Shown one piece after another: positions 1 through 8,438 of a DNA stretch of 64,000 bases (within the stretch, counting starts at the first letter, position 1; each line of letters begins with the position of its first letter). The stretch comes from JADGHE01 sp035716025 (GTDB lineage Bacteria > Pseudomonadota > Alphaproteobacteria > Rhizobiales > Xanthobacteraceae), in NCBI GenBank assembly GCA_035716025.1, contig DASTKH010000003.1, positions 10,722 to 74,721 on the forward strand, in the 5' to 3' direction. A program made the translations under genes and the position numbers. The notes beneath the pieces are model-generated. The model did no database searches and was not told where the DNA came from. It was given only the letters and a program-made list of their open reading frames with translations.

Positions 1-1
1 C

Positions 2-208
2 CGCGTGGACGGGGATTTTGCGCGCGGCGATGCGGTGGTGGTGCGTGGCCCGGACGGCGAAGAGGTCGGCCGGGGCCTCGTCGCCTACGATGCGGCAGAC
101 GCAGACAGGATCCGCGGCCGCTCTTCGAGCGACATTCTTTCGATCCTCGGCTTCGGCGGGCGGGTCGAGATGATCCATCGCGACGACCTGGTCATCGGCC
201 GCGCCTGA
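2..208 (+). CDS. proB: Glutamate 5-kinase, C-terminal fragment (PUA domain)
   Basis: The frame is open from the left edge and ends with TGA at 206-208; only the last 68 or so residues are present. They match the end of the PUA domain found at the C-terminus of bacterial glutamate 5-kinases: a 'GRGL..Y.A.D' stretch, then 'GRSSSDILSILGFGGR' and the closing 'EMIHRDDLVI' that is very typical of ProB. ProB phosphorylates glutamate in the first step of proline synthesis in the cytoplasm. The amino acid kinase domain lies outside the window, so activity cannot be judged. Identification rests on the C-terminal signature only. Confidence 0.85.
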   Translation, partial: RVDGDFARGDAVVVRGPDGEEVGRGLVAYDAADADRIRGRSSSDILSILGFGGRVEMIHRDDLVIGRA

Positions 209-321
209 GGCCGGCAAGACCGACGGCGAAGGCGCCCGGCGAATCTGCCTGCCGGGATTGGATTGCAAAACGCGGCCGGTTACTGTCTCTCGCATTGCGC
301 AGGAAGACCGGCGGCAACTCG

Positions 322-1935
322 ATGGGCTTGGCCGAAAGCATGACGCCGCGCCTCAAGCATTACGGGTGGGGGCGGGAAGGCGAGGGCTATTCCCCCGAGG
401 AAAAGGCGTTTGCCTTTTCCCGGGTGCGCGAGCGGCTCGGCGTCGGCGATTTCGAGGAGATTCGGCCGCCGGCGCTGGAGGCGATCAAACTTGCGCCCCC
501 GCGCGTGGTGCCGCCGCCTTCGCTCGCGCGCATCTGCTCCACTGCGGTCTATGACCGCGTGGCCCACACCTACGGCAAGTCTTACCCGGATTACGTGCGC
601 GGCCTTTCCGGCGACTACGCGGCCGCCCCGGACGTCGTTGCTTTCCCGGAAAGCGAGGCGGACGTGGCTGAAGTGCTCGATTGGGCCGGCAGCCACCAGG
701 TCTCGGTCACGCCGTTCGGCGGCGGATCGAGTGTTTGCGGCGGAGTCGAGCCGCGCTGTCTTCACGGCCGCCACAAGGCTTCGCTTTCGCTCGACCTGCG
801 GGCAATGGGCAAGGTCATCGCGGTGGATCGCGTCTCGCGCGCTGCGCTGATCGAGGCCGGGGCCTACGGCCCGGCGCTCGAAGCCCAGCTCAAGCCGCAC
901 GGCCTCACGCTGCGCCATTTTCCGCAGAGTTTCGAATATTCGACGCTCGGTGGATGGATTGCCACCCGTTCCGGTGGGCATTTTGCGACCCTCTACACGC
1001 ACATCGACGATCTCGTGGAATCGCTGCGCGTGGTGACGCCGAAAGGGATCGTGGAGACGCGGCGCCTACCCGGATCCGGCGCGGGCCCTTCGCCGGACCG
1101 CATGTTCGTCGGATCGGAAGGCATCCTCGGCGTGATTACCCGCGCCTGGATGCGGCTCCAGGAGCGGCCGCGTTTCCGCTCCGGCGCCGCGGTGCGGTTT
1201 CCCGACTTCTTCTCCGCCGCCCGCGCACTGCGCCTGGTGGCCCAGGCCGCGCTTTTCCCGGCGAACTGCCGGATTCTCGACCCCGCCGAGGCCTACAACA
1301 CCGGCGCCGGAGACGGCTCCTTCGCCGTGATGGTCCTGGCGTTCGAGTCGGCCGACCACCCGGTCGATGCGTGGATGCAGCGCGCCCTCGAATGCTGCAT
1401 CGACCAGGGCGGCGTGGCCGAAACGGCCGGCGCGGAAGGCCATCGCGCCGGCGCCGCCGAACGCTGGCGCACCGCCTTCATCCGCATGCCCTATGCGCAC
1501 GAGGTCCTGGTGCCGGCCGCCGTGATCAACGACACGTTCGAGACCGCGATCACCTGGGACCGGTTCGAGGCGTTCCACGATCGCATCAAGGCCGCAACTC
1601 TCGATGCCATTCGCCAAGCGACCGGTCGACCAGGCAGCGTGACCTGCCGCGTCACCCACGTCTATCCGGACGGGCCGGCGCCGTATTTCACCTTCCACGC
1701 GCTCGGAAGGCACGGCCAGTTGATCCCGCAATGGGACGCGATCAAATCGGCGGCGCTCGACGCGGTGATCGCGAACGGCGGTACCGTCACCCACCACCAT
1801 GCGGTGGGGCGCGATCATCGCCCCTGGTACGACCGGCAGCGTCCGCCCCTGTTCGCCGAAGCCTTGAAGGCGGCAAAGCGCGCCCTCGATCCGCAGGCGC
1901 TGCTCAACCCCGGCGTGCTGATCGACCCGGCGTGA
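322..1935 (+). CDS. FAD-binding oxidase, alkyl-dihydroxyacetonephosphate synthase-like
   Basis: A 537-residue flavoprotein of the PCMH/VAO superfamily. The FAD-binding part contains 'TPFGGGSSVCGG' (about residues 131-142) and 'GSEGILGVIT'. Near the C-terminus 'THHHAVGRDH' (about 490-499) resembles the histidine-rich active-site motif of alkyl-DHAP synthases, and the protein closes with the family's 'LDPQALLNPGVL'. Bacterial members are often annotated as AGPS-like FAD-linked oxidases with unknown substrate; true ether-lipid synthesis is not implied. ATG at 322 is preferred over the upstream TTG at 295 because the family-like 'MGLAESM' begins there. It stands alone, 113 bases after proB, and converges with the NADH dehydrogenase gene. 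Confidence 0.8.
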   Translation: MGLAESMTPRLKHYGWGREGEGYSPEEKAFAFSRVRERLGVGDFEEIRPPALEAIKLAPPRVVPPPSLARICSTAVYDRVAHTYGKSYPDYVRGLSGDYAAAPDVVAFPESEADVAEVLDWAGSHQVSVTPFGGGSSVCGGVEPRCLHGRHKASLSLDLRAMGKVIAVDRVSRAALIEAGAYGPALEAQLKPHGLTLRHFPQSFEYSTLGGWIATRSGGHFATLYTHIDDLVESLRVVTPKGIVETRRLPGSGAGPSPDRMFVGSEGILGVITRAWMRLQERPRFRSGAAVRFPDFFSAARALRLVAQAALFPANCRILDPAEAYNTGAGDGSFAVMVLAFESADHPVDAWMQRALECCIDQGGVAETAGAEGHRAGAAERWRTAFIRMPYAHEVLVPAAVINDTFETAITWDRFEAFHDRIKAATLDAIRQATGRPGSVTCRVTHVYPDGPAPYFTFHALGRHGQLIPQWDAIKSAALDAVIANGGTVTHHHAVGRDHRPWYDRQRPPLFAEALKAAKRALDPQALLNPGVLIDPA

Positions 1936-2028
1936 GGCCGGCGAATCGGTCGAAGTCGCTTGCGGTCATTCCGGTCGCGGAAAGCCCCAATTTCGTTTAG
2001 TGTAGCGCATGGACGGTGCCGAGAAGAA

Positions 2029-2051
2029 CCTCTCCCGCAAGGTAAAGAGGG
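2029..2051. repeat. Degenerate half-copy of the palindromic repeat found in the helicase gene
   Basis: The stretch beginning CCTCTCCCGCAAGG and ending AAAGAGGG resembles one arm of the 20-base inverted repeat inside the UvrD-type helicase gene (arm at 28487-28506, CTCCCGCAAGGGGAGAGGGT), with a two-base disruption after AAGG. It lies in the 152-base convergent gap between the AGPS-like gene and the NADH dehydrogenase gene, where small extragenic palindromes commonly sit. It may be a decayed repeat remnant, or chance similarity; only one arm is recognisable. Confidence 0.35.
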
Positions 2052-2087
2052 CAAGGAGCGGGCGGCGCCGCATAAGTCTGAATCGGA

Positions 2088-3374
2088 CTAGCCCTCCGAA
2101 CCGTCCGCGGGCCGGCAGGTCCCGGCGTTGTCAGGCAGAATCAATCGCGCGCCGCGTTCATAGGTGAGATAGCGCCAGAACCATTGCACCCCCACCCGCA
2201 GCCGGTTCTCGAACCCGACCAGCAGATAGATGTGGATGATGGCCCAAAGGATCCACGCGAGCCGGCCCTTGAGACGTGCCCAGCCGAAGTCGAAAACGGC
2301 GGCGTTGCGGCCGATGATCGCGGTGTTTCCACGGTTTCGGAATCGGAAGGGTCCGGGCGGAGGCGAGCCGGAAAGGGCTGCGGCGAGCCGCTTGCCGACA
2401 TATTGTCCCTGTTGCTTGGCGACCTGGGCGAGCGCCGGCAAGGGCTCGCCGTCGCGCCCGCGCACCAGGGCCGTATCGCCCAAAATCGCGACTTCGGGGT
2501 GATCGGGCAGAGACAAGTCGGCGGCGACCGGCACCCGCCCGTCCTTCGCAAGCTTCACGTCGAACCAAGCTCCGGCGCGAGAGGCCTTCACCCCCGCGCC
2601 CCACACGATCGTCCCCGCTTCGATCGTCTCGCCGGAAATCATGACACGGCCAGGTGCAAGGGCCTGAACCGGCCTGTCGAACAGAACCGTTACGCCGAGC
2701 CGCTCCAACGCCTGGGTGGCATAATCGGCCAGAGATTGCGGAAAGGCCGACAACAACCGAGGCCCTGCTTCCACCAGAACAATACGGGCGCGGCGCGGGT
2801 CGATGTTGCGAAAATCTCGCGCCAGGGCGTGACGGGCAAGCTCGGCGACCGCGCCGGCCATTTCCACCCCGGTCGGACCGCCACCGATAATGACGGTGGT
2901 CATCAGCCGCGCCTGCTCGGCCGCGTCGCGGCACATTTCCGCGCGCTCGAAAGCCGTCAGGAGATGGGCGCGAATCCAGCGTGCATCCTCGATCGTGCGC
3001 GGCCCGGGGGCGAAGCGGGACCATTCGTCGTGGCCGAAATACGCATATTGCGAGCCGGTCGCAATCACGAGCTGATCGTAGGGGATCGTACTCGCGTCAG
3101 CGAGCCGGACCGTCCGCCGCGCCGCATCCACGCCCACGACCTCGCCCAGCACGACGCGGATATTGCGATATTTTCCCAGGATCCGACGGATCGGCCGCGC
3201 GATATCGGCAGGCGACAGGGCCGCGGTCGCGACCTGATAAAGCAGCGGCACGAACAGGTGGTAGTTGTGCCGGTCGATCAGCGTGACCTCGGCGCTCGTG
3301 CCGCCGAGGGCCTTTGCGCAGGCAAGCCCTCCGAAGCCGGCGCCCACAATGACGACATGCGGATTTGCGCTCAC
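2088..3374 (-). CDS. ndh: Type II NADH dehydrogenase (NDH-2)
   Basis: A 428-residue single-subunit NADH:quinone oxidoreductase. The N-terminus has the FAD dinucleotide fold 'VVIVGAGFGGLACA' (from about residue 8), followed by 'PLLYQVATAALSPADIA', a strong NDH-2 signature. The NADH-binding fold is 'TVIIGGGPTGVEMAG' around residue 165. The C-terminal part has the quinone-site 'AQVAKQQG' and the amphipathic membrane-anchoring region 'WILWAIIHIYLLVGFENRL'. It passes electrons from NADH to quinone at the inner face of the membrane without pumping protons. Its start faces lepA across a 290-base gap in which I see no other gene, so divergent promoters are expected there. Confidence 0.92.
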   Translation of the reverse strand: MSANPHVVIVGAGFGGLACAKALGGTSAEVTLIDRHNYHLFVPLLYQVATAALSPADIARPIRRILGKYRNIRVVLGEVVGVDAARRTVRLADASTIPYDQLVIATGSQYAYFGHDEWSRFAPGPRTIEDARWIRAHLLTAFERAEMCRDAAEQARLMTTVIIGGGPTGVEMAGAVAELARHALARDFRNIDPRRARIVLVEAGPRLLSAFPQSLADYATQALERLGVTVLFDRPVQALAPGRVMISGETIEAGTIVWGAGVKASRAGAWFDVKLAKDGRVPVAADLSLPDHPEVAILGDTALVRGRDGEPLPALAQVAKQQGQYVGKRLAAALSGSPPPGPFRFRNRGNTAIIGRNAAVFDFGWARLKGRLAWILWAIIHIYLLVGFENRLRVGVQWFWRYLTYERGARLILPDNAGTCRPADGSEG

Positions 3375-3664
3375 GGCCAGGTCTCACCGCCGTCGAGGAG
3401 CCGCCGGGGCCGGGGCGTCGGGCGCCGCGTCGGCCCGGCGGCCTGCGAGCCTAACCCGGCATGGCGAGCCATGGAATACGGCCGTCGCCGCCGAACGGGG
3501 CACGAACGGTCCGTCTGAGTACGGCACGCTCGACCCGCAACCCGACGGGCGCGAGCGGCCGGTGCAGCCCGCCCTCGGGGCCGTGCCGGCTCAGGAACGG
3601 GGGCGAAGGCGGTCGCGTTCCCCTTTCGGTTGCCGCCCGTGGGGGGCGATGCTAATCCCCGGTC

Positions 3665-5476
3665 ATGACGGTGCGTCCGATCGAACACATCCGCAACTTC
3701 GCCATCATCGCGCATATCGACCACGGCAAGTCCACGCTTGCCGACCGGTTGATCGAGCTCACCGGTGCGCTCGACGAGCGCGAGATGGCCGGGCGCGAGC
3801 AGGTGCTCGACTCGATGGACATCGAGCGCGAGCGCGGCATCACGATCAAGGCGCAGACGGTACGGCTCGCTTACCGCGCGCGCGACGGCCGCGACTATGT
3901 GCTCAATCTCATCGACACGCCCGGGCACGTCGATTTTGCCTACGAGGTGAACCGCTCGCTTGCCGCGTGCGAAGGCTCTCTGCTGGTCGTTGACGCAAGC
4001 CAGGGGGTCGAAGCGCAGACGCTGGCCAATGTCTACCACGCAATCGACGCCGGCCACGAGATCGTGCCGGTGCTCAACAAGGTGGACCTGCCGGCGGCCG
4101 AACCTGACAAAGTGAAGCAGCAGATCGAGGACGTCATCGGCCTCGACGCTTCGGACGCGCTGATGATCTCGGCCAAGACCGGGCAGGGCGTGGCCGATGT
4201 GCTGGAAGCGATCGTCACGCGGCTTCCGCCGCCGAAAGGCGACCGGAATGCAACGCTGAAGGCCCTGCTGGTCGATAGCTGGTACGACGTGTATCTCGGG
4301 GTCGTTGTTCTGGTGCGGGTGGTCGACGGCGTGCTGCGCCGGGGCCAGCGCGTCCGGCTCATGGGCACGGGGGCGGCCTATGAGGTGGACCGGGTCGGCG
4401 TCTTTACCCCGAAGCTCACGGCGGCGGACGAACTTGGCCCAGGCGAAATCGGCTTTCTCACCGCCTCCATCAAGGAAGTGGCGGATACGCGCGTCGGCGA
4501 CACGATCACGGATGATCGCAACCCGGTGAGCGCGCCGCTACCCGGGTTCCGGCCTGCGGTTCCGGTCGTCTTCTGCGGCCTTTTTCCGGTGGACGCGGCC
4601 GATTTCGAAAATTTGCGGGCCGCGATGGGCAAGCTGCGCCTCAACGATGCGAGCTTCACTTACGAGATGGAGACCTCGGCCGCGCTCGGCTTCGGCTTCC
4701 GCTGCGGCTTTCTCGGCCTGCTGCATCTCGAAATCATCCAGGAGCGGCTTGCCCGCGAGTTCAATCTCGACCTGATCGCGACCGCGCCGTCCGTCGTCTA
4801 CAAGATGAAGCTCACCGACGGCAGCGAGATCGAAATCCACAATCCGGCCGACATGCCGGATGTGGTGCGCATTGCCGAAATCTTCGAACCCTGGATCGAG
4901 GCGACGATCCTCACGCCCGACGATTATGTGGGCGCTGTCATCAAGCTGTGTCAGGACCGTCGCGGCGTGCAGAAGGAGCTGACCTATGTCGGCTCGCGGG
5001 CGATGGTGAAATACGAATTGCCGCTCAACGAAGTGGTGTTCGATTTCTATGATCGCCTGAAATCGGTCTCCAAGGGCTACGCCTCGTTCGACTATCATCT
5101 AACCGATTATCAGCCGTCCGATCTCGTGAAGATGCAGATCCTTGTGAACGGCGAGCCCGTGGATGCATTGTCGATGCTTGTCCACCGCACGCGGGCGGAG
5201 GCGCGCGGCCGCGCGATGGTGGAAAAGCTCAAGGAGCTCATTCCGCCGCACATGTTCCAAGTGCCGATCCAGGCGGCGATCGGCGGCAAGATCATCGCCC
5301 GCGAGACCGTCCGTGCCCTGCGCAAGGACGTGACGGCAAAGTGCTACGGAGGCGACGTCACGCGCAAGCGCAAGCTCCTCGAAAAGCAGAAGGAGGGCAA
5401 AAAGCGCATGCGCCAGTACGGCAAGGTGGAAATCCCGCAGGAGGCCTTCATCGCGGCCTTGAAAGTGGACGTTTAG
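3665..5476 (+). CDS. lepA: Elongation factor 4 (LepA)
   Basis: A full-length LepA of 603 residues. GTPase motifs are in order: the P-loop 'AHIDHGKST' (residues 16-24), switch II 'DTPGH' (84-88) and 'NKVD' (near 138). LepA-specific features follow: 'LGFGFRCGFLGLLH' in domain III and a C-terminal 'KRKLLEKQKEGKKRMRQ' region typical of the LepA CTD. LepA is a translational GTPase that acts on ribosomes, implicated in back-translocation and in 30S biogenesis. The start MTVRPIEHIRNF matches the family. It has no close co-directional neighbours and is probably its own transcription unit. Confidence 0.97.
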   Translation: MTVRPIEHIRNFAIIAHIDHGKSTLADRLIELTGALDEREMAGREQVLDSMDIERERGITIKAQTVRLAYRARDGRDYVLNLIDTPGHVDFAYEVNRSLAACEGSLLVVDASQGVEAQTLANVYHAIDAGHEIVPVLNKVDLPAAEPDKVKQQIEDVIGLDASDALMISAKTGQGVADVLEAIVTRLPPPKGDRNATLKALLVDSWYDVYLGVVVLVRVVDGVLRRGQRVRLMGTGAAYEVDRVGVFTPKLTAADELGPGEIGFLTASIKEVADTRVGDTITDDRNPVSAPLPGFRPAVPVVFCGLFPVDAADFENLRAAMGKLRLNDASFTYEMETSAALGFGFRCGFLGLLHLEIIQERLAREFNLDLIATAPSVVYKMKLTDGSEIEIHNPADMPDVVRIAEIFEPWIEATILTPDDYVGAVIKLCQDRRGVQKELTYVGSRAMVKYELPLNEVVFDFYDRLKSVSKGYASFDYHLTDYQPSDLVKMQILVNGEPVDALSMLVHRTRAEARGRAMVEKLKELIPPHMFQVPIQAAIGGKIIARETVRALRKDVTAKCYGGDVTRKRKLLEKQKEGKKRMRQYGKVEIPQEAFIAALKVDV

Positions 5477-5601
5477 CGCCCGTCGTGGCGGTCCCGGCGG
5501 CGAAATCGGTAAGCGTCCGTTTCGGCGCAAAAAAGCGCAAAGGCCGTGCCGGCCGGCAGCGCAGCCCGCGCGTGCCTTGCGTTGTACGAGTCACAGAGAA
5601 A

Positions 5602-5635
5602 GCGGACAACCGGCCGTGTGCGGCCGGCTGTCCGC
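5602..5635 (-). terminator. Stem-loop terminator for the small secreted peptide gene
   Basis: A 15-base stem (5602-5616 against 5621-5635) with a single mismatch and a TGTG loop. Read on the minus strand it lies 14 bases after the stop of the 40-codon gene at 5650-5772 and is followed by a short T-rich stretch (TTTCTCTG). Its position and strand fit a factor-independent terminator, although the T-run is weak. It could also act in reverse for lepA. Confidence 0.6.
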
Positions 5636-5649
5636 GCGGAAGCTTTCGC

Positions 5650-5772
5650 TCAGCGGCTGTTCGAGGGCTGGCTCGGAACCGCGATGTCGGGCGAACCCTC
5701 GCCCGCCGTGGCCGCGCCGGCAACGCCCAGCACAAGAGCGAACGCGAAAAAGATGGAAGCAAGCTTGCTCAT
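5650..5772 (-). CDS. Small secreted peptide, 40 residues
   Basis: An unannotated-length gene of 40 codons. The N-terminus MSKLASIFFAFALVLGVAGA is a clear Sec signal peptide (two-residue polar start with Lys, hydrophobic core, small residues), with a plausible cleavage after 'AATAG' or 'GAATA'. The predicted mature part is only about 16 residues, acidic then polar, with two prolines (GEGSPDIAVPSQPSNSR). A good ribosome-binding site (GGAGAAAG) lies six or so bases before ATG. A strong stem-loop follows the stop codon. Together these support a real gene. I do not recognise the family; role unknown. The mature peptide is too short for an enzyme and could be a signal, a periplasmic interaction peptide, or a decayed gene. 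Confidence 0.6.
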   Translation of the reverse strand: MSKLASIFFAFALVLGVAGAATAGEGSPDIAVPSQPSNSR

Positions 5773-5932
5773 GGTCTTTCTCCGGTTTGGTTGGCGAGAC
5801 GCCGGTCAGCCGGCGTCTTGGGTGTCGGTCTACGCCTCTACCGGCTCAAAGACTTGAAGACGTGCTTGGGATTTCGTGGAGATGTCATTCGCTTTCATCA
5901 AGCCGGGCATTGGTTCCCCGATTGACGCGCGC

Positions 5933-6184
5933 TCAGCCGGTTTCCTTGTCGTGCAATCCGGCCTTCGCGCGTTTCCGGCCGGATGGTCGCGGTCGGCCGA
6001 GCGGAGCGCGGGACCGAGATCGGCCGGTGGCGTGGGCAACGCGCTTGGCCGCGGGCGTCGCGCCCGTTTCGCGCTCGATGCGGACGACCGGCAGGATGAT
6101 GATGGAAGCCGGCGCATTTTCGGGCCGCAATGGCGTGCGGCGGCTTGCCTTGCGGCCGATCGGGAAGACAAGAACAACGCCCAT
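5933..6184 (-). CDS. Small basic hypothetical protein, 83 residues
   Basis: Starts MGVVLVFPIGRKASRR and carries 'ASIIILPVVRIERE' in the middle; the rest is Arg/Ala/Pro-rich. The two short hydrophobic beta-like stretches separated by basic linkers resemble a group of small uncharacterised rhizobial proteins, but I cannot name a family. The ATG at 6184 is set by an excellent AGGAGG six bases upstream, which is the main evidence for translation; an upstream in-frame ATG at 6259 has no such site. Both small genes in this stretch lie on the minus strand, 160 bases apart, but each has its own ribosome-binding site. Function unknown. Confidence 0.55.
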   Translation of the reverse strand: MGVVLVFPIGRKASRRTPLRPENAPASIIILPVVRIERETGATPAAKRVAHATGRSRSRAPLGRPRPSGRKRAKAGLHDKETG

Positions 6185-6411
6185 GGTCGCCTCCTGCGGC
6201 TTTCTGCCGTGGCACCAGTCTGCGCTTTCCCGAACTCGCGCGGATGTGAAGCGTGTCACATCCCGGCGCGGCGCCGTAGGCGAAGCTCCGGTTCCTGGAA
6301 GGTCCGCTGCGGCCCATAACGGTACGTCCTCCCGCAGACTTGCACGCGGCGTGCCAAGCTCCGCACGCGATCTTCACCGTCCCGTCACAATCGCAGTCCT
6401 AATTCGCGGCC

Positions 6412-7338
6412 ATGTCTTCGATCATTTCGGTACGGAATCTTTCCAAGACCTACAAATCGGGCTTCCAGGCGCTCAAGAACATCAACCTGGAAATCCGTTC
6501 CGGCGAGATTTTCGGCCTGCTCGGCCCCAACGGCGCGGGAAAGACGACGCTGATCTCGATCATCTGTGGCATCGTGACGCCCTCGGGCGGCAAGGTGACG
6601 GTGGGCGGACATGACATCGTTCACGACTACCGGGCCGCCCGCGCGCTGATCGGCCTCGTCCCGCAGGAGCTCACCACGGACGCCTTCGAGACGGTCTGGG
6701 CCACGACGAGCTTCTCCCGCGGTCTGTTCGGCAAGCCCAAGAATCCCGCGCACGTCGAGAAGGTGCTCAAGGCGCTGTCGCTGTGGGACAAGAAGGACGC
6801 GAAGATCATGACGCTGTCGGGCGGCATGAAGCGACGCGTGCTGATTGCCAAGGCGTTGGCTCACGAGCCGCGCATCCTGTTCCTCGACGAGCCGACGGCC
6901 GGGGTGGACGTGGAGTTGCGCAAGGACATGTGGCAGATCGTGCGGGATCTGCGGGCCTCCGGGGTCACCATCATCCTGACCACGCACTATATCGAAGAGG
7001 CCGAGGAAATGGCCGATCGGATCGGCGTCATTTCCAAGGGGGAGATCGTTCTGGTCGAGGAGAAGGCCGAGCTGATTCGCAAGCTCGGGCGAAAGCAGTT
7101 GATCCTGCACCTGCAGGAGCAGCTCGAGGCCATTCCGCAGCGGCTTGCGCCATACCGGCTCGCGCTCGCCGGAGACGGAACCACACTTGTGTACGACTAC
7201 GACACGCGTGGCGAGCGGACCGGCATCACGCGCCTGCTGCGCGACCTCAGCGAAGCCGGCATTCGCTTCCGCGACCTCGAGACGACTCAAAGTTCGCTCG
7301 AGGAAATCTTTGTCAATCTGGTGAGCGAGCGGCGATGA
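6412..7338 (+). CDS. ABC-2 type exporter, ATP-binding subunit
   Basis: A 308-residue ABC ATPase. Walker A 'GPNGAGKT' is at 38-45, the signature 'LSGGM' at 135-139 and Walker B 'LFLDE' at 156-160; the H-loop 'TTHYIEEAEEMADR' follows. The 'LGPNGAGKTT' start and the 'THYIEEAE' H-loop place it with CcmA/NodI/YadG-type ATPases that energise ABC-2 exporters. A C-terminal accessory region of about 80 residues follows, as in drug or polysaccharide exporters. Its stop overlaps the start of the permease gene (ATGA), so the two are translationally coupled. Substrate cannot be deduced from sequence. Confidence 0.9.
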   Translation: MSSIISVRNLSKTYKSGFQALKNINLEIRSGEIFGLLGPNGAGKTTLISIICGIVTPSGGKVTVGGHDIVHDYRAARALIGLVPQELTTDAFETVWATTSFSRGLFGKPKNPAHVEKVLKALSLWDKKDAKIMTLSGGMKRRVLIAKALAHEPRILFLDEPTAGVDVELRKDMWQIVRDLRASGVTIILTTHYIEEAEEMADRIGVISKGEIVLVEEKAELIRKLGRKQLILHLQEQLEAIPQRLAPYRLALAGDGTTLVYDYDTRGERTGITRLLRDLSEAGIRFRDLETTQSSLEEIFVNLVSERR

Positions 7339-8096
7339 ACTGGCGCGCAGTCCAAGCGATCTATGTCTTCGAGATGGCGCGCACCGCGCGCACCCTGTTG
7401 CAGAGCATCGTCTCCCCGGTGGTTTCGACCTCGCTCTACTTTGTGGTGTTCGGGGCGGCAATCGGCGGCCGCATCGCGGAGATCGGCGGCGTGGCCTACG
7501 GGGCCTTCATCGTGCCGGGTCTCATCATGATGATGCTGCTGACCCAGAGCGTGATGAACGCATCGTTCGGCATTTATTTTCCGCGCTTCATCGGCACGAT
7601 CTATGAGATCCTCTCCGCGCCGGTGTCGTATTTCGAGATCGTCGTCGGCTATGTCGGAGCGGCGGCGAGCAAATCCATCATCCTGGGCTTGATCATCCTC
7701 GTGACTTCGGGCCTGTTCGTCCCGCTGCGGATTGCGCACCCGTTTTGGATGTTGACATTCCTTGTCTTGACGGCCGTGACGTTCAGCCTGCTTGGCTTCA
7801 TCATTGGCATCTGGGCGGAGGGCTTTGAAAAGCTGCAGGTGGTTCCGCTGCTTGTCATCACGCCGCTCACCTTCCTCGGCGGCAGCTTCTACTCGATCGA
7901 CGTCTTGCCCTCGCCCTGGCAGACGATCGCCCTGTTCAACCCGGTGGTCTATCTCATCAGCGGCTTCCGCTGGAGCTTCTTCGAGGTTGCCGACGTCCAT
8001 GTCGGCGTCAGCCTCGCGATGACGCTCGCCTTCCTCATGGTTTGCATGGCCGTCGTGGCTTGGATCTTCCGCACCGGCTATCGGCTGAAGAACTAG
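7335..8096 (+). CDS. ABC-2 type transporter permease (YadH-like)
   Basis: A 253-residue membrane protein with six predicted transmembrane segments, including 'AYGAFIVPGLIMMMLLTQSVMN', 'ASKSIILGLIILVTSGLF', 'VVPLLVITPLTFLGGSFYSI' and a last helix near the C-terminus. 'PLTFLGGSFYSIDVLP' and 'FNPVVYLISGFRW' are hallmarks of the ABC-2 permease family (YadH/NodJ type). It pairs with the upstream ATPase, overlapping it by four bases, to form a homodimeric-permease exporter in the inner membrane. It is closest in style to YadGH, whose substrate is not established. Confidence 0.9.
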   Translation: MNWRAVQAIYVFEMARTARTLLQSIVSPVVSTSLYFVVFGAAIGGRIAEIGGVAYGAFIVPGLIMMMLLTQSVMNASFGIYFPRFIGTIYEILSAPVSYFEIVVGYVGAAASKSIILGLIILVTSGLFVPLRIAHPFWMLTFLVLTAVTFSLLGFIIGIWAEGFEKLQVVPLLVITPLTFLGGSFYSIDVLPSPWQTIALFNPVVYLISGFRWSFFEVADVHVGVSLAMTLAFLMVCMAVVAWIFRTGYRLKN

Positions 8097-8438
8097 ACGG
8101 TTTGTCGTGTCTCGCCCCGTAATGTGGTCCCGGCAGCCCGATTCGGATGCCCGTCTCTGCCCTTCGCGGGGCCGGCGGCGGCCTCCCCTGGCGGCGGGCG
8201 AAGGGTGCGAAACCACACCTCGAAGGCCGGCAGGCCCCTGTCACCTCGGCTCTTTGCGGCGCGCCTTAAGGGCCGGGCCCGAAGATTTGGCCCAGGCCGG
8301 CTTTGGCTTGCCGTTTGCATCCCGCATTGGCTATAGGCCATGGAGAAAACGGCCGCAGGTTGGCTGGACACGGCCCTCGCTTCCGGCCGTCCGGCCAAGC
8401 CCACGGACGGGCCTCACGATGCGGCGCTAGGGACCCCC
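8097..8438. other. Intergenic region before ptsP
   Basis: 342 bases between the permease stop and the preferred ptsP start. No convincing independent gene is seen. It holds a candidate promoter at 8308-8337 and, after that, an in-frame extension of ptsP beginning with ATG at 8340 that does not resemble PtsP proteins. Confidence 0.5.
8308..8337 (+). promoter_or_regulatory. Candidate sigma-70 promoter of ptsP
   Basis: TTGCCG (8308-8313) and TATAGG (8332-8337) separated by 18 bases. Transcription from it would begin around 8343-8345, after the upstream ATG at 8340, which supports the downstream ptsP start at 8439. Match to consensus is moderate. Confidence 0.4.

Noticed and set aside
5477..6411. 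Several overlapping plus-strand frames between lepA and the ABC exporter
   Set aside because: They are Arg/Pro-rich without ribosome-binding sites; the minus-strand small genes have better signals.
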